A DNA stretch of 64,000 bases from Bradyrhizobium sp. SSBR45G (GTDB lineage Bacteria > Pseudomonadota > Alphaproteobacteria > Rhizobiales > Xanthobacteraceae), in assembly GCF_030159255.1 (NCBI RefSeq), contig NZ_BSCT01000008.1, positions 1 through 64,000 on the forward strand, given 5' to 3'. Positions 19,180-29,716 of this stretch are shown here, in pieces; the stretch's first letter is position 1, and each line of letters begins with the position of its first letter. The notes under the pieces are model-generated. The model had not been told where the DNA came from, ran no database searches, and saw nothing but the letters and a program-made list of their open reading frames with translations. A program made the translations under genes and the position numbers.

Positions 19180-19956
19180 TCAGGGATCGAGCCGCATCGG
19201 CAGGCCCTGGCGCACCATGTGCTCCTTGGCCTGCCGGATGGTAAATTCCCCGAAATGGAAGATCGAGGCGGCCAGCACCGCAGTGGCGCGGCCCTGGCGG
19301 ATGCCGTCCACCAGGTGATCGAGGTTGCCGACGCCGCCGGACGCGATCACCGGGACCGGGACGCTGTCGGCGACCGCCCGGGTCAGCGGAATGTCAAAAC
19401 CCTGGCGGGTGCCGTCGCGGTCCATCGAGGTCAGCAGGATCTCGCCGGCGCCGAGCGAGACGACTTCCTGGGCGAATTCCAGCGCGTCGATGCCGGTCGA
19501 TTTGCGGCCGCCATGGGTGAAGATCTCCCAGCGCGACCCGCCGCCCGAACGGGGCACGGACTTGGCATCGATCGCCACCACGATGCACTGCTCGCCGAAC
19601 TTCTCGGCCGCCTCCTTGACGAACTCGCGCCGCGCTACCGCCGCCGAATTGATCGAGACCTTGTCGGCGCCGGAGCGCAGCAGGGTCTTGATGTCGTCGA
19701 TGGTGCGGACGCCGCCGCCGACCGTGACCGGCATGAAGCAGGCTTCCGCCGTGCGCCTGACGACGTCCAGCATGATGCCGCGGTTCTCATGAGTAGCGGT
19801 GATGTCGAGAAAGCAGAGCTCGTCAGCGCCCGCGGCGTCATAGGCGATCGCAGCTTCCACCGGATCGCCGGCGTCGCGCAGATTGACGAAGTTGACGCCC
19901 TTGACGACCCGGCCGTCCTTGACGTCGAGGCAGGGAATGACACGGACCTTGAACAT
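19180..19956 (-). CDS. hisF: Imidazole glycerol phosphate synthase, cyclase subunit
   Basis: Cyclase half of IGP synthase; pairs with HisH and releases AICAR to purine synthesis. 258 residues forming a (beta/alpha)8 barrel. Catalytic D11 is seen in [13 protein letters not shown] and the second aspartate in [11 protein letters not shown]. Phosphate-binding loops [10 protein letters not shown] and [11 protein letters not shown] are intact. Starts 11 bases after the hisA stop. Confidence 0.97.
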   Translation of the reverse strand: MFKVRVIPCLDVKDGRVVKGVNFVNLRDAGDPVEAAIAYDAAGADELCFLDITATHENRGIMLDVVRRTAEACFMPVTVGGGVRTIDDIKTLLRSGADKVSINSAAVARREFVKEAAEKFGEQCIVVAIDAKSVPRSGGGSRWEIFTHGGRKSTGIDALEFAQEVVSLGAGEILLTSMDRDGTRQGFDIPLTRAVADSVPVPVIASGGVGNLDHLVDGIRQGRATAVLAASIFHFGEFTIRQAKEHMVRQGLPMRLDP

Positions 19957-19967
19957 CCTGTTCTCTC

Positions 19968-20702
19968 CTACGTCCGCGCCGCGCGGATCAGCGCCAGCGC
20001 CTCCGCCGGATCGAGCCGCCCGTCATACAGCGCGCGGCCGGCGATGGCGCCTTCGAGCTTGTTCGCACGCGGCGTCAGCATCGCCTTGACGTCCTCGATC
20101 GAGGCGAGGCCGCCGGAGGCGATCACGGGGATCGAGATGGCGTCGCCGAGCGCGATCGTGGCGTCGAGGTTCAGGCCCTTGAGCAGGCCGTCGCGGGCGA
20201 TGTCGGTGAAGATGATCGCGGCGACGCCGGCGTCCTCGAAACGTTTGGCAATGTCGAGCGCCGTCACCTCGGAGGTCTCCGCCCAGCCCTCGACCGCGAC
20301 CTTGCCGTCACGGGCATCGAGCCCGACGGCGACGCGGCCGGGGAAGGTTTTGGCAGCGGTCTTCACCAGCTCGGGGTCGCGCACCGCCGCGGTGCCGATG
20401 ATGACGCGGGTGATGCCTTTGCTGAGCCAGGCCTCCACCGTCTTGAGATCGCGGATGCCGCCGCCGAGCTGTACCGGCATCTTCACGACTTTCAGCATGG
20501 CCTCGACGGCCTGCGCGTTCATCGGCTTGCCGGCGAAGGCGCCGTCGAGATCGACGACGTGGAGATATTCAAAACCCTGGTCGGCGAAGCTCTTCGCTTG
20601 CGCGGCGGGATCGAGATTGAACACGGTCGCGCGGGCCATGTCGCCCTGCTCCAGGCGCACGCACTGGCCGTTCTTCAGATCGATGGCGGGAAACAGGATC
20701 AT
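19968..20702 (-). CDS. hisA: ProFAR isomerase
   Basis: Isomerises 5'-ProFAR to PRFAR in histidine synthesis. 244 residues; barrel fold with D8 in [40 protein letters not shown] and [13 protein letters not shown]. In the his operon, 60 bases after hisH; that short gap has no gene. Confidence 0.97.
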   Translation of the reverse strand: MILFPAIDLKNGQCVRLEQGDMARATVFNLDPAAQAKSFADQGFEYLHVVDLDGAFAGKPMNAQAVEAMLKVVKMPVQLGGGIRDLKTVEAWLSKGITRVIIGTAAVRDPELVKTAAKTFPGRVAVGLDARDGKVAVEGWAETSEVTALDIAKRFEDAGVAAIIFTDIARDGLLKGLNLDATIALGDAISIPVIASGGLASIEDVKAMLTPRANKLEGAIAGRALYDGRLDPAEALALIRAART

Positions 20703-20762
20703 GTCAGTTGTCTTTCAAGCGCGCGCCCTGCCCGCCTCTTGCGGCGACCAGGACCACATCGC

Positions 20763-21413
20763 TCATGGCTTCCATTTCAGGAAGTTGGAAATCAAAGCGA
20801 GACCGAACCGCTGGCTCTTCTCGGGATGGAATTGCGTGCCGATCGCGGTGTCCTTGCCGACCATAGCGGTGACGGCTCCGCCATAATCAGCGCGCGCCAG
20901 CACGTCGTCCTCGTTGACGGCGTTGAGATGATAGGAGTGCACGAAATAAGCGTGCAGGCCCTTCGGCCCGAGCGGCAGCCGCTCCAGCACCGGATGCTCC
21001 TGCACCATGTCCAGCGTGTTCCAGCCCATGTGCGGGATCTTCAGGCTCTCATCACGCGGGGAGATCTTCTCGACGTCGCCGGCGACCCAGTTGAAGCCGT
21101 CGGTCGTGACATGCTCCTTGCCGCGCGTCGCCATCAACTGCATGCCGACGCAGATGCCGAAGAACGGCCGCGCCTTGTGGCGCACCGCCTCGGTCATCGC
21201 TTCCAGCATGCCGTCCACGGCATCGAGGCCGCGGCGGCAATCAGCAAAGGCGCCGACGCCGGGCAGCACGATGCGGTCGGCGCGATAGACCGTATCGGGA
21301 TCGCGCGTCACCACGACCTTCTGCGGATCCTGCATGCTGCGCGCGGCGCGCTCGAAGGCCTTGGCGGCGGAATGCAGATTGCCGGAACCGTAATCGATGA
21401 TCGCAACACTCAT
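20763..21413 (-). CDS. hisH: Imidazole glycerol phosphate synthase, glutamine amidotransferase subunit
   Basis: Supplies ammonia from glutamine to HisF. 216 residues. Class I amidotransferase with nucleophile C88 in [11 protein letters not shown], the DYGSGNLHS start, and the His-Pro-Glu triad part in [13 protein letters not shown]. Its start overlaps the end of the DUF2628 gene by four bases (ATGA), indicating translational coupling. Confidence 0.97.
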   Translation of the reverse strand: MSVAIIDYGSGNLHSAAKAFERAARSMQDPQKVVVTRDPDTVYRADRIVLPGVGAFADCRRGLDAVDGMLEAMTEAVRHKARPFFGICVGMQLMATRGKEHVTTDGFNWVAGDVEKISPRDESLKIPHMGWNTLDMVQEHPVLERLPLGPKGLHAYFVHSYHLNAVNEDDVLARADYGGAVTAMVGKDTAIGTQFHPEKSQRFGLALISNFLKWKP

Positions 21414-21940
21414 CGTCCACCTCCGGGTTCGGGAAACAAGCCAATGATGCTGGCATGGGGCAGGGGCGGCGGGCGCTGTCCGTTGCCATTGCCGTTGTCG
21501 CGCGTCGGCGGCGCCGCGCCGCGATCGACGGTGTTGTGGTCGTAGCCGATGGTGCTGCGCCGTGCAGCCCAGCGCTCGAAGAAGCGCCGCTCGGCGGCAT
21601 CGAGATCGTCGGCGACGACGACGTCGAGCTCGCGCCAGTTGCCGCGCGAGTAGCTCCAGCGCTTCAGGCTGGAGGCTTCGAGCCCGAGCAGGATCGACAG
21701 CAGCAGATCGACGACGGCGATGGTGCCGGCGCCGATGCCGATCCGCGCCAGGACGACGTCGACCACCATCATCAGCACGACCCAGCCAAGCAAGGCGAGC
21801 CAGAGCCGGTGCCAGGCCAGCCAGACGGCGCCGAGCACGGCGGCCCAGAGATGGAAGCCGTCGCGGATGAACACGAAGCGATCCGTCGAACGCAGATCGA
21901 CCCCGGCGGCGAGGGGAGCGTGGACCGTATAGACGGGCAT
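21410..21940 (-). CDS. DUF2628 domain-containing membrane protein
   Basis: 176 residues from the ATG at 21940 ([20 protein letters not shown]). The N-terminus matches DUF2628: a short soluble strand region followed by hydrophobic segments ([20 protein letters not shown] and [17 protein letters not shown], then a third). The tail is Pro/Asn/Gly-rich ([15 protein letters not shown]). A gene of this family sits between hisB and hisH in many Rhizobiales; no role in histidine synthesis is known to me. The frame is open to 22021, but that part overlaps hisB. Confidence 0.85.
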   Translation of the reverse strand: MPVYTVHAPLAAGVDLRSTDRFVFIRDGFHLWAAVLGAVWLAWHRLWLALLGWVVLMMVVDVVLARIGIGAGTIAVVDLLLSILLGLEASSLKRWSYSRGNWRELDVVVADDLDAAERRFFERWAARRSTIGYDHNTVDRGAAPPTRDNGNGNGQRPPPLPHASIIGLFPEPGGGR

Positions 21941-21965
21941 GTCGATAATCCCTTGGACGGGGCGG

Positions 21966-22559
21966 TCAGCCGCCGAGCTGACCCTTGGTGGATGGCACTT
22001 CGCCCTGATTGCGCGGATCAATCGCCAGCGCAGCGCGCAACGCCCGCGCCAGACCCTTGAAGCAGGATTCGGCGATATGGTGGGCGTTCTCGCCGTACAG
22101 CGTCTCGACGTGCAGGGTGATGCCGGCGTTCATGGCGAAGGCGTTGAACCATTCGCGCACCAGCTCGGTGTCGAACTCGCCGATCTTGTCGCGCGCGAAA
22201 GTCGTGCGGAACACCAGCATCGGCCGGCCCGACACGTCGATCACGACGCGCGTCAGGGTCTCGTCCATCGGCATGTGGATCGAGGCGTAGCGGGTGATGC
22301 CGGCCATGTCGCCGAGCGCCTGGCGCACGGCCTGGCCGAGCGCGATGCCGACGTCCTCGGTGGTGTGGTGGAAATCGATGTGCAGGTCGCCGACCGCCTT
22401 GACCGTCATGTCGATGCGGGAATGCCGGGCGAGCAGATCCAGCATATGATCGAAGAAGCCGATACCGGTCGCGATGTTGACGACGCCGGTGCCGTCGAGG
22501 TTCACAGCCACCTCGATGTCGGTCTCTTTGGTCTTGCGCTTGACGGTCGCGCTACGCAT
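21966..22559 (-). CDS. hisB: Imidazoleglycerol-phosphate dehydratase
   Basis: Dehydrates IGP to imidazole acetol phosphate. 197 residues, the monofunctional form without the phosphatase domain. Metal-binding His motifs [18 protein letters not shown] and [16 protein letters not shown] are present, as is [19 protein letters not shown]. First gene of the his operon; divergent from hslV, with 208 bases between the starts for both promoters. Confidence 0.97.
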   Translation of the reverse strand: MRSATVKRKTKETDIEVAVNLDGTGVVNIATGIGFFDHMLDLLARHSRIDMTVKAVGDLHIDFHHTTEDVGIALGQAVRQALGDMAGITRYASIHMPMDETLTRVVIDVSGRPMLVFRTTFARDKIGEFDTELVREWFNAFAMNAGITLHVETLYGENAHHIAESCFKGLARALRAALAIDPRNQGEVPSTKGQLGG

Positions 22560-22767
22560 GGGGTCAGCTTTCCCTTGAAAACGCGGCCCTTTTATCAGGC
22601 GGATGACACCTTAGCTACTGCGGGATGACGCTTCCTGGGCCTGATCTCGGGCCATGGTGAGCAGATTTCAAGGCCTGACCGGGCAGGGCAGGGACCCGGG
22701 AATAGTATCTCCGAATTGTATCCCCCGGCCCGAGGCCCTAAATGAGGGCATCAACCAGGGACTCCCC

Positions 22768-23328
22768 ATGCACGCATCTTCCCATGAGCCCACCGTCTGG
22801 CACGGCACCACGATCCTGACCGTCCGCAAAGGGGGCAGGGTGGTCGTGGGCGGCGACGGCCAGGTCTCGATCGGCCAGACCGTGATCAAGTCCAATGCCA
22901 GGAAGGTCCGCAAGCTCGGCAAGGGCGACGTCATCGGCGGCTTTGCCGGCGCCACGGCCGACGCCTTCACGCTGTTCGAGCGGCTGGAGAGCAAGCTCGA
23001 GCAATATCCGGGACAGCTGACCCGGGCCGCGGTCGAGCTCGCCAAGGATTGGCGCACCGACCGCTATCTGCGCCGGCTGGAGGCCATGATGATCGTGGCC
23101 GACAAGGACGTCTCGCTGGTGCTGACCGGGACCGGCGACGTGCTGGAGCCGGAGTCCGGAGTGATGGCGATCGGCTCCGGCGGCAATTACGCACTGGCCG
23201 CGGCGCGGGCGCTGCTCGACACCGACAAGGATGCCGAGAGCATCGTGCGGCGCTCGCTCGACATTGCGGCCGACATCTGCGTCTACACCAACCGCAACGT
23301 CACCGTCGAAGCTCTATCGGCCGAGTGA
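22768..23328 (+). CDS. hslV: ATP-dependent protease subunit HslV
   Basis: Proteolytic core of the HslUV (ClpQY) protease. 186 residues from the ATG at 22768 ([13 protein letters not shown]). Processing before the threonine after WHG exposes the catalytic Thr ([10 protein letters not shown]). [20 protein letters not shown] and [14 protein letters not shown] are typical. Upstream in-frame codons to 22654 do not belong. Heat-shock control is usual for hslVU, but I could not locate a convincing RpoH promoter. Confidence 0.97.
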   Translation: MHASSHEPTVWHGTTILTVRKGGRVVVGGDGQVSIGQTVIKSNARKVRKLGKGDVIGGFAGATADAFTLFERLESKLEQYPGQLTRAAVELAKDWRTDRYLRRLEAMMIVADKDVSLVLTGTGDVLEPESGVMAIGSGGNYALAAARALLDTDKDAESIVRRSLDIAADICVYTNRNVTVEALSAE

Positions 23329-23331
23329 GCA

Positions 23332-23931
23332 ATGGCCGCGGACGGGATCGGCACCACGCCCGGACGATCGTCCGCACCCTGGTTCGCGGCGGCGCTGGCG
23401 CTCCTGGCGCTGCAGGCTGCGCTGCTGTTCGCGATGGGCCGGCTGCCGATCTGCGCCTGCGGGACTGTCAAGCTCTGGCACGGCGTGGTGCAGAGTTCGG
23501 AGAACTCCCAGCACCTCACCGACTGGTACACGTTCTCCCACATCATTCACGGCTTCCTGTTCTATGCGTTGACCGCGCTGGTGCTGCCGTTCCTGCCCTG
23601 GCAGGTCCGGCTGATCGCCGCCATGCTGATCGAGGGCGCCTGGGAGCTGGTCGAGAATTCGAGCCTCATCATCGAGCGCTATCGTGCCGCCACGATCTCG
23701 CTGGATTATTTCGGCGACAGCATCGTGAACTCCGTCGGCGACACGCTGGCGATGATGACCGGCTTTTTGCTGGCGCGGGTGCTGCCGGTCTGGCTGACCG
23801 TTGTGATTGCGATCGTGTTCGAGATCGGGGTGGGGTTGCACATTCGCGACAACCTGACCCTGAATATCCTCATGCTGCTGTATCCGACCGAGGCGGTCCG
23901 GCAATGGCAGGCGGGCCCACCCATCCTGTGA
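23332..23931 (+). CDS. DUF2585/UPF0314 membrane protein
   Basis: 199 residues with about five membrane helices. Highly conserved-looking loop stretches are [34 protein letters not shown] and [18 protein letters not shown], which match UPF0314 (DUF2585). Function unknown. It sits between hslV and hslU, three bases after the hslV stop, so it is in that operon; this arrangement occurs in other Rhizobiales. Confidence 0.88.
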   Translation: MAADGIGTTPGRSSAPWFAAALALLALQAALLFAMGRLPICACGTVKLWHGVVQSSENSQHLTDWYTFSHIIHGFLFYALTALVLPFLPWQVRLIAAMLIEGAWELVENSSLIIERYRAATISLDYFGDSIVNSVGDTLAMMTGFLLARVLPVWLTVVIAIVFEIGVGLHIRDNLTLNILMLLYPTEAVRQWQAGPPIL

Positions 23932-23982
23932 CGGCGGAAATCCGGCTTGCCCTCGCCCCCGTCCGACCCTAGCTAGAGCCTC

Positions 23983-25287
23983 ATGACCGACTTTTCCCCC
24001 CGCGAAATCGTCTCCGAACTCGACCGCTACATCGTCGGCCAGGCTGATGCCAAGCGGGCGGTCTCCATCGCGCTTCGCAACCGCTGGCGCCGGCTGCAGC
24101 TCGATGCCAGCCTGCGCGAGGAGGTGCTGCCGAAGAACATCCTGATGATCGGCCCGACCGGCGTCGGCAAGACCGAGATCGCGCGGCGGCTGGCCAAGCT
24201 CGCCGGCGCGCCGTTCCTCAAGGTCGAGGCCACCAAGTTCACCGAGGTCGGCTATGTCGGCCGCGACGTCGAGCAGATCATTCGTGACCTCATCGAGGTC
24301 GCGATCTCCCAGGTGCGCGAGCGCAAGCGCAAGGACGTCGCCGCCCGCGCCCAGCTCGCCGCCGAGGAGCGCGTGCTCGATGCGCTGGTCGGTACCAATT
24401 CCAGCGCCGCGACCCGCGACTCGTTCCGCCGCAAGCTGCGCGCCGGCGAGCTGAATGACAAGGAGATCGAGATCGAGACGCAGTCCTCCGGCGGCGGCAT
24501 GCCGATGTTCGAGATCCCTGGCATGCCGGGCGCGCAGATGGGCGCGATCTCGATCGGCGACATCTTCGGCAAGCTCGGCGGCCGCACCAAGACGCGGCGC
24601 GTCACGGTCGAAGCCTCGCACGACCTCCTGATCGCCGAGGAGTCCGACAACCTGCTCGACAACGACCAGCTGGTGCAGGAGGCGATCAACGTGGTCGAGA
24701 ACAACGGCATCGTGTTCCTCGACGAGATCGACAAGATCTGCGTGCGCGAGAACCGGCACGGCGGCGACGTCTCGCGCGAAGGCGTTCAGCGCGACCTGCT
24801 GCCGCTGATCGAGGGCACGACGGTCTCGACCAAGCATGGCGCCGTCAAGACCGACCACATCCTGTTCATTGCGTCAGGCGCGTTCCACATCGCCAAGCCC
24901 TCGGACCTGCTGCCGGAGTTGCAAGGGCGCTTGCCGATCCGTGTCGAGCTGCAGGCGCTGACGCGCGACGACATGCGCCGCATTCTCACCGAGCCGGAGG
25001 CGTCGCTGATCAAGCAATATGTGGCGCTGATGAAGACCGAGGGCGTGACGCTCGACATCACCGACGATGCGATCGACGCGCTGGCCGACATCGCCGTCGC
25101 GGTGAACTCCACGGTCGAGAACATCGGCGCGCGGCGGTTGCAGACCGTGATGGAACGCGTGCTCGACGAGATCTCCTTCACCGCCTCCGACCGATCAGGC
25201 GAGACCATGCGCGTCGACGCCGCCTATGTGCAGCAGCACATCGGCGACCTCGCCAAGAACGCGGATCTGAGTAGGTTCATCTTGTAA
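23983..25287 (+). CDS. hslU: ATP-dependent protease ATPase subunit HslU
   Basis: AAA+ unfoldase of HslUV. 434 residues. Walker [32 protein letters not shown] pore region, the long I-domain, Walker [14 protein letters not shown], arginine finger region [14 protein letters not shown], and the C-terminal sensor [18 protein letters not shown]. The C-terminus ends in DLSRFIL; this short hydrophobic tail docks into HslV. Confidence 0.97.
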   Translation: MTDFSPREIVSELDRYIVGQADAKRAVSIALRNRWRRLQLDASLREEVLPKNILMIGPTGVGKTEIARRLAKLAGAPFLKVEATKFTEVGYVGRDVEQIIRDLIEVAISQVRERKRKDVAARAQLAAEERVLDALVGTNSSAATRDSFRRKLRAGELNDKEIEIETQSSGGGMPMFEIPGMPGAQMGAISIGDIFGKLGGRTKTRRVTVEASHDLLIAEESDNLLDNDQLVQEAINVVENNGIVFLDEIDKICVRENRHGGDVSREGVQRDLLPLIEGTTVSTKHGAVKTDHILFIASGAFHIAKPSDLLPELQGRLPIRVELQALTRDDMRRILTEPEASLIKQYVALMKTEGVTLDITDDAIDALADIAVAVNSTVENIGARRLQTVMERVLDEISFTASDRSGETMRVDAAYVQQHIGDLAKNADLSRFIL

Positions 25288-25345
25288 GCGGCTGCGCTTC
25301 GTAGCGGCTTCGCTGGTTCGCTCCGGCGCAACGTCAAACTCCGCT

Positions 25346-25468
25346 GTCGTCCCCGCGAACGCGGGGACCCATACCCACCAAAGCTGATTGTAGTTCAAGA
25401 TGGCGGCTCCAGCCCTGCCTCAGCATGGACAGCGGTGGTTATGGATCCCGGCTCGAGGCCGGGACGAC
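25346..25468. repeat. Palindromic repeat (GTCGTCCCCGCG/GGGACGAC family)
   Basis: Begins GTCGTCCCCGCGAACGCGGG, itself a small hairpin, and ends CGGCTCGAGGCCGGGACGAC, another hairpin. The termini are related inverted repeats. The inner part is not symmetrical. Common intergenic element type in Bradyrhizobium; it lies immediately upstream of the next gene's likely start. Confidence 0.65.
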
Positions 25469-25521
25469 AATGGTGGACGTGGCGACGACCGCATCTCCGC
25501 CCGCTACCCCCCGGACTCGGC

Positions 25522-26643
25522 ATGAGCGGCGCGTTCAGCAAGCACTGGCGCCTGATGCTCGTGGTCAACGCCGCTGTCATGCTCGGCGTGTTTCTGCACA
25601 AGATCACGCTGCCGCCCTACATCCCCTACATCCACCTGCTGGTCGACTATCACCACGGCTTCATCAAGCGCGCGCTGATCGGTGCCATCGTCGGGCTGTT
25701 CACGGCGAAGGTGCCGGTGTGGCTGGTATTCGCGGTGGGCGGCAGCGTGTGGCTGATCACCTTCGCGCTGTTCATCCAGCTGTTCCGCCGAACCTTCGGC
25801 TCGAGCCGTGAGCAACTCCCATTGCTCGTCTTCACCGCCGGCTCGCCGTTCGTGTTCAAGAACTTCCTGTTCACGCTCGGCCATTTCGACGTCTATGGCT
25901 GTCTCGGCGCGATCATCCTGCTGCTCGTGCCTGCCGGCTCGCTCGCCTACGTGCTGCTCGCGACGCTCATCTCGGCGGTGCTGGTGCTGATCCATCACAT
26001 CCACCTGCTGATGTATGTGCCGACCATCGCGGCGATCGTCGTGCTGCGCTATTACTTGCCGCGCAGCGTCACGCGCCTCGATCTCTCCATCGGCGCCGTC
26101 GCGCTGGTAGCTCTCGGCGTGCTGTTCCTGGCCGCGCAGTTCCTCGGCACGATGCCGCTCCCCGAAGCGGACTTCGTGGCCTACCTGCGAACGCGCATGG
26201 TCGATCCGTCGCGCACCGAGCTGCTGCAGTTCGCCTATGTCTGGTATCAGCCGCTGTCCAAGGAGGTCCAGGACACCTGGGCGCGACTGCCATCGAACCT
26301 GCTGGGCCTGCCCGTGTATGCGCTGCTTCTCTGGCTGCATGCGCCGCTGTGGAGCACGTTCAAACAACTCATCGGCGCACTGGAAGAGCAGCGTCATCGG
26401 CAGGTCGTCATCGCCGCCCTGGTCATGATCAGCCTCGCCTATCTCGTGATGTTCGCGATGGTGTTCGACTATTCGCGCTGGATCTCGAGCTGGGTGGTCT
26501 GCATGGTGCTGATGCTGCATGCGGTGAAGACGCTGCCGGCCACCATGCCTGTGCCCGCCATCGATGCGGACAAACGCAACACCAACATCCTGGGCTGGAT
26601 CGTCACCGTCATCCCGCGCGTCGGCATCATCCGGCCGTTCTGA
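25522..26643 (+). CDS. Polytopic membrane protein of unknown function
   Basis: 373 residues from the ATG at 25522 (MSGAFSKHWRLMLVV); an earlier in-frame start at 25435 lies inside the palindromic repeat and is rejected. About nine to ten hydrophobic helices. Conspicuous charged or aromatic loops are YIHLLVDYHHGFIKRALIG, SPFVFKNFLFTLGHFDVYG and MVFDYSRWISSW. The layout resembles polyisoprenol-linked sugar transferases or EpsG-like proteins, but I recognise no family and infer no function. Confidence 0.7.
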   Translation: MSGAFSKHWRLMLVVNAAVMLGVFLHKITLPPYIPYIHLLVDYHHGFIKRALIGAIVGLFTAKVPVWLVFAVGGSVWLITFALFIQLFRRTFGSSREQLPLLVFTAGSPFVFKNFLFTLGHFDVYGCLGAIILLLVPAGSLAYVLLATLISAVLVLIHHIHLLMYVPTIAAIVVLRYYLPRSVTRLDLSIGAVALVALGVLFLAAQFLGTMPLPEADFVAYLRTRMVDPSRTELLQFAYVWYQPLSKEVQDTWARLPSNLLGLPVYALLLWLHAPLWSTFKQLIGALEEQRHRQVVIAALVMISLAYLVMFAMVFDYSRWISSWVVCMVLMLHAVKTLPATMPVPAIDADKRNTNILGWIVTVIPRVGIIRPF

Positions 26644-26646
26644 TCA

Positions 26647-27222
26647 TCAGCCGCGTGGGCGGCGGATACGGACGTAGAGCGCGCCGACGCCGCCATGGCC
26701 CGCATGGGCTTCCTCGAAGCCGACGATCAGCGAGCGGAATTCCGGCAGGCTCAGCCAGTGCGGGACCTGCCGGCGAAGCACGCCGCGTTCTGGATCGGCG
26801 CCGATCGTGCCCTTGCCGGTGATGACCAGCACGAAGGTGAGGCCGTCATGCTGCGCGCGGTGCAGGAAATGATGCAGCGCCTGATGCGCGCGGCTCTGGG
26901 TCATGCCGTGCAGATCGAGCCGGGCATCGATCTCACTGCGGCCGCGCGACAGTTTCGAGCGTTCTTTCCGCCCAAGTGAGACCAGCGGCGGGATCGCCGG
27001 CTTGGCCGGTTTGGGTGCGACGACCGGCACGACCTGCCGATGCGTCATGGTCGGCTTGTCCGGCTGCGCCTCGGACGTCGTCATCGGCGGATGCGGGCGC
27101 ACCGGCCGCGGCTTCTTGCGCAGCGGCTTGACCTGGCGCGCCACCGTCTCCCACAGCGCGCGCTCGTCCTCGGACAGGCCGCGCTTGCGTCGGCCACGCG
27201 GCGGCTCGGGATCTTCAGACAT
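26647..27222 (-). CDS. Smr/MutS2 family protein
   Basis: 191 residues. The N-terminal half is basic and Pro-rich. The C-terminal Smr domain is clear: DARLDLHGMTQSRAHQALHH with the LDLHG motif, FVLVITGKGTIG with the TGKG motif, and GVLRRQVPHWL. Smr domains have nuclease or nucleic-acid-binding activity. Third in the minus-strand run Tim44-mltA-smr, 12 bases after mltA. Confidence 0.9.
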   Translation of the reverse strand: MSEDPEPPRGRRKRGLSEDERALWETVARQVKPLRKKPRPVRPHPPMTTSEAQPDKPTMTHRQVVPVVAPKPAKPAIPPLVSLGRKERSKLSRGRSEIDARLDLHGMTQSRAHQALHHFLHRAQHDGLTFVLVITGKGTIGADPERGVLRRQVPHWLSLPEFRSLIVGFEEAHAGHGGVGALYVRIRRPRG

Positions 27223-27234
27223 GGAGATGGCTTG

Positions 27235-28854
27235 TCATCGGTGATTGCGGTGGCGTCTGCCATAACGCAATCGGCGGATATTGCGATCACTTTCAATGCG
27301 GGGCCTGGCCTCCGGCAGAGGGATCGGCTGCGGCGCCGCGACGTTCTGCGCGACCGTGGTCGCCGGGCTCGGACTGGCCGTCGGGGCAGGGGGGTTCTGA
27401 TCCTTGACCGCGGCGGCGGCAGCCGCGACCTTGCCGGATGGATCCTGATCCTTTGCCTGCTCCTTGACGGGCTCCTTCGCAGCCTCCTTGGGCAGCACCT
27501 GCGGAAACAGTTTCGCGATCTTCTCCGACGGACGCGCATCGGGCAACGGCATCCTGCGGCCGCGCACGACGGGATCGAGACTCCGCGGCACCAGCATCAC
27601 GAACTGCATGCTGTGCTTGAGCCGGCCGGACACCTTGCCGGCCTCCTGCCCCGCACCGAAATAGAGATCGGCGCGGGCTGGACCCACGATTGCCGATCCG
27701 GTGTCCTGCGCGATCATCAGGCGATGAAACGCCGTCTTGGATTTTTCCGATTCGATCGGCAGCTCGCCGGTGATGAAGAACGGCGTTCCATAGACGTGCA
27801 GCGACTTGTCGACCGCGATCGAGCGGCCCGGCGTCAGCGGGATGCCCTGCGCGCCGACCGCCTCGTCCTTCTCCGACAGCTGCACCTCGCGGAAGAAGAT
27901 GTAGGAGCGATTCATGCGGCGCAGCTCATTGGCGCCGTCCGGATTCTGCTCCATCCAGTCGCGGATGCGCTGCATCGACATCTGCTCGCGCGGAATGATG
28001 CCGCGCTCGATCAGGATGCGGCCGACCGGCGTATAAGGGTGGCCATTATAGGCGTCATAATTGATGCGCACGGTCGAGCCGTCATCGAGGCTGATGCGCG
28101 CCGAGCCCTGGATCTGCGCGAACAGCAGATCGGTTTGATTCCTGAGCCAGGCGATCTCCAGGCCACGGCCCTCGATCGCGCCGTCCTCGATCTCGGCGCG
28201 GTCGTAATAGGGGACCAGCTTGCGCCGCCCGATCTTGCGATAGACGGGTCCCTTGTTGGGCAGGCTGGTCGCATCCTGCTTGAAGCCGCGGACGAACAGA
28301 TTGGACGGGCGGCGGTAGACTGGAACGTTGTAGACCTCGTTCTGGGTGCGCGAGCCTTCGATGACCGGCTCGTAGTAGCCGGTGACGAAGCCATCGGCAT
28401 CACCGAGCTTGGAGATCTTCAGCGGCTCGAAATTGCGTTCGAAGAAAGCCTTGGCGGCTGCGCTGTCGGCGAGATCGGCGGCGCGCGCCTCCCGGCAGGG
28501 ATCGCGCAGGGAGTCGCCGAGCGCCTTGTCCTCTGGCGCGCCGTCCGGCTTGGCCGCAATCGGCTTGCAGCTGGCCCGGAACGTTCGATAGGCCGCGAGC
28601 TGATCATCATCGCTCCAGCCGGGGACATCACTCCAGCTCAGCGGCAGGTACTGGCTGTTGGCGATCTCGATCGGCCAGTCGAGCGGGGGGTAGGGCAGGT
28701 GGCGCATCGGTGGCGTGGCGGTCCGGTGACGCGCGCGTACCGCCTCGGCCGCGTAAGGCGCGAGCGCAACGGCGGCGACGCTCAGAACAAGCGCCAGCGT
28801 CCAATATTTGAGGTAACGGGCAGTAAAAACCCGCTTCCAGATTTCGCGAACCAT
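27235..28854 (-). CDS. mltA: Membrane-bound lytic murein transglycosylase A
   Basis: Cleaves the MurNAc-GlcNAc bond of peptidoglycan to form 1,6-anhydromuropeptides. 539 residues. An N-terminal membrane segment (YWTLALVLSVAAVALAPYAA) without a lipobox, then the MltA barrel domain (GDADGFVTGYYEPVIEGSRT) and the 3D domain whose aspartates are in MIAQDTGSAIVGPARADLYFGAG. An extra C-terminal tail of about 100 residues, rich in Lys/Glu/Pro/Ala, is unusual for the family and may be a spacer or binding arm. Confidence 0.93.
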   Translation of the reverse strand: MVREIWKRVFTARYLKYWTLALVLSVAAVALAPYAAEAVRARHRTATPPMRHLPYPPLDWPIEIANSQYLPLSWSDVPGWSDDDQLAAYRTFRASCKPIAAKPDGAPEDKALGDSLRDPCREARAADLADSAAAKAFFERNFEPLKISKLGDADGFVTGYYEPVIEGSRTQNEVYNVPVYRRPSNLFVRGFKQDATSLPNKGPVYRKIGRRKLVPYYDRAEIEDGAIEGRGLEIAWLRNQTDLLFAQIQGSARISLDDGSTVRINYDAYNGHPYTPVGRILIERGIIPREQMSMQRIRDWMEQNPDGANELRRMNRSYIFFREVQLSEKDEAVGAQGIPLTPGRSIAVDKSLHVYGTPFFITGELPIESEKSKTAFHRLMIAQDTGSAIVGPARADLYFGAGQEAGKVSGRLKHSMQFVMLVPRSLDPVVRGRRMPLPDARPSEKIAKLFPQVLPKEAAKEPVKEQAKDQDPSGKVAAAAAAVKDQNPPAPTASPSPATTVAQNVAAPQPIPLPEARPRIESDRNIRRLRYGRRHRNHR

Positions 28855-29014
28855 GCCTGCACCATCAAAGTACCACTCAACCCGAAATCCGAAATGCCAA
28901 AAACCGTGCCGTCAAAAATTCGAGGATACGCCTCGTCGTCCCCCTTCCGCGGCCGGCTGAGCTCGAGAGCGGGTCAGCTCCCGACGCCAACGCCGGCAGC
29001 GGCAACCTGCTCGA

Positions 29015-29716
29015 TCAGTGGCTGCCGGTGCCAACCAGCTTCCAGTTCGGATCACGCGAACCAGTCTCGCGGGCGAAGGTCCAGATGTCGGTGATATCGG
29101 CGACCTTGTCCGGATTGCCGTCGACGATGGCCCCCATCTTGTCGCGGGTCACGGAGATCATCTGCGACACGAAGCGCACCGTAAGCTGAGCCGTGCGGTC
29201 GCGCACGTCGGCGCCGACCAGCTCGGCCGTATCGATGGAGACGAAGCGCGTCTCGGTCTTCTGCTCCTGCTTCTCGCGCTCCTTGATGACGGAATCGAAG
29301 CTGTCATAGACCTCTGACGACAGCAGGTCGCGCAACGCGCGGCGGTCGCCATTGGCAAAGGCCAGCACGATCATCTCATAGGCGCTGCGTGCACCGGTGA
29401 GGAAATGCCGCGGGTCGAATGCGGGATCGCTGACGGCGATCGCGTCGAGACCGCGCGCGAGCGGCGTGCCCGGCTCAGCCACGCCGCGCCAGCGATCACT
29501 GGGCGCGCCGAAGTCGGCGCCCGTGGCCGGACCCGCTGGATCGATCGGCGCGCCGGGAACCGGCATGACATGGTTGTCCGGAGCCCCCGGCACGATGTTC
29601 CGTGCCGCACGGTCGAACGGGGCCCGCTCGCTGCCGGTGCGCTGGCCGAGCACGGCGCGCAGGCGAAAGAAGATGAAGACCGCCAATGCCAGGAAGATGA
29701 TGGTATAAATATCCAC
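29015..29716 (-). CDS. Tim44/TimA family adaptor protein
   Basis: 233 residues from a GTG at 29716 (VDIYTIIFLALAVFIFFRL), chosen because the single membrane helix begins there and related proteins start MDIYTIIFLALAVFIF. An ATG at 29785 would add residues with no homology. The Tim44-like domain occupies about 95-233 (GARSAYEMIVLAFANGDRRAL and DITDIWTFARETGSRDPNWKL). Related proteins act in membrane protein handling near the Sec/Tat machinery; its divergent partner secB fits that. The role is inferred. Confidence 0.88.
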   Translation of the reverse strand: MDIYTIIFLALAVFIFFRLRAVLGQRTGSERAPFDRAARNIVPGAPDNHVMPVPGAPIDPAGPATGADFGAPSDRWRGVAEPGTPLARGLDAIAVSDPAFDPRHFLTGARSAYEMIVLAFANGDRRALRDLLSSEVYDSFDSVIKEREKQEQKTETRFVSIDTAELVGADVRDRTAQLTVRFVSQMISVTRDKMGAIVDGNPDKVADITDIWTFARETGSRDPNWKLVGTGSH

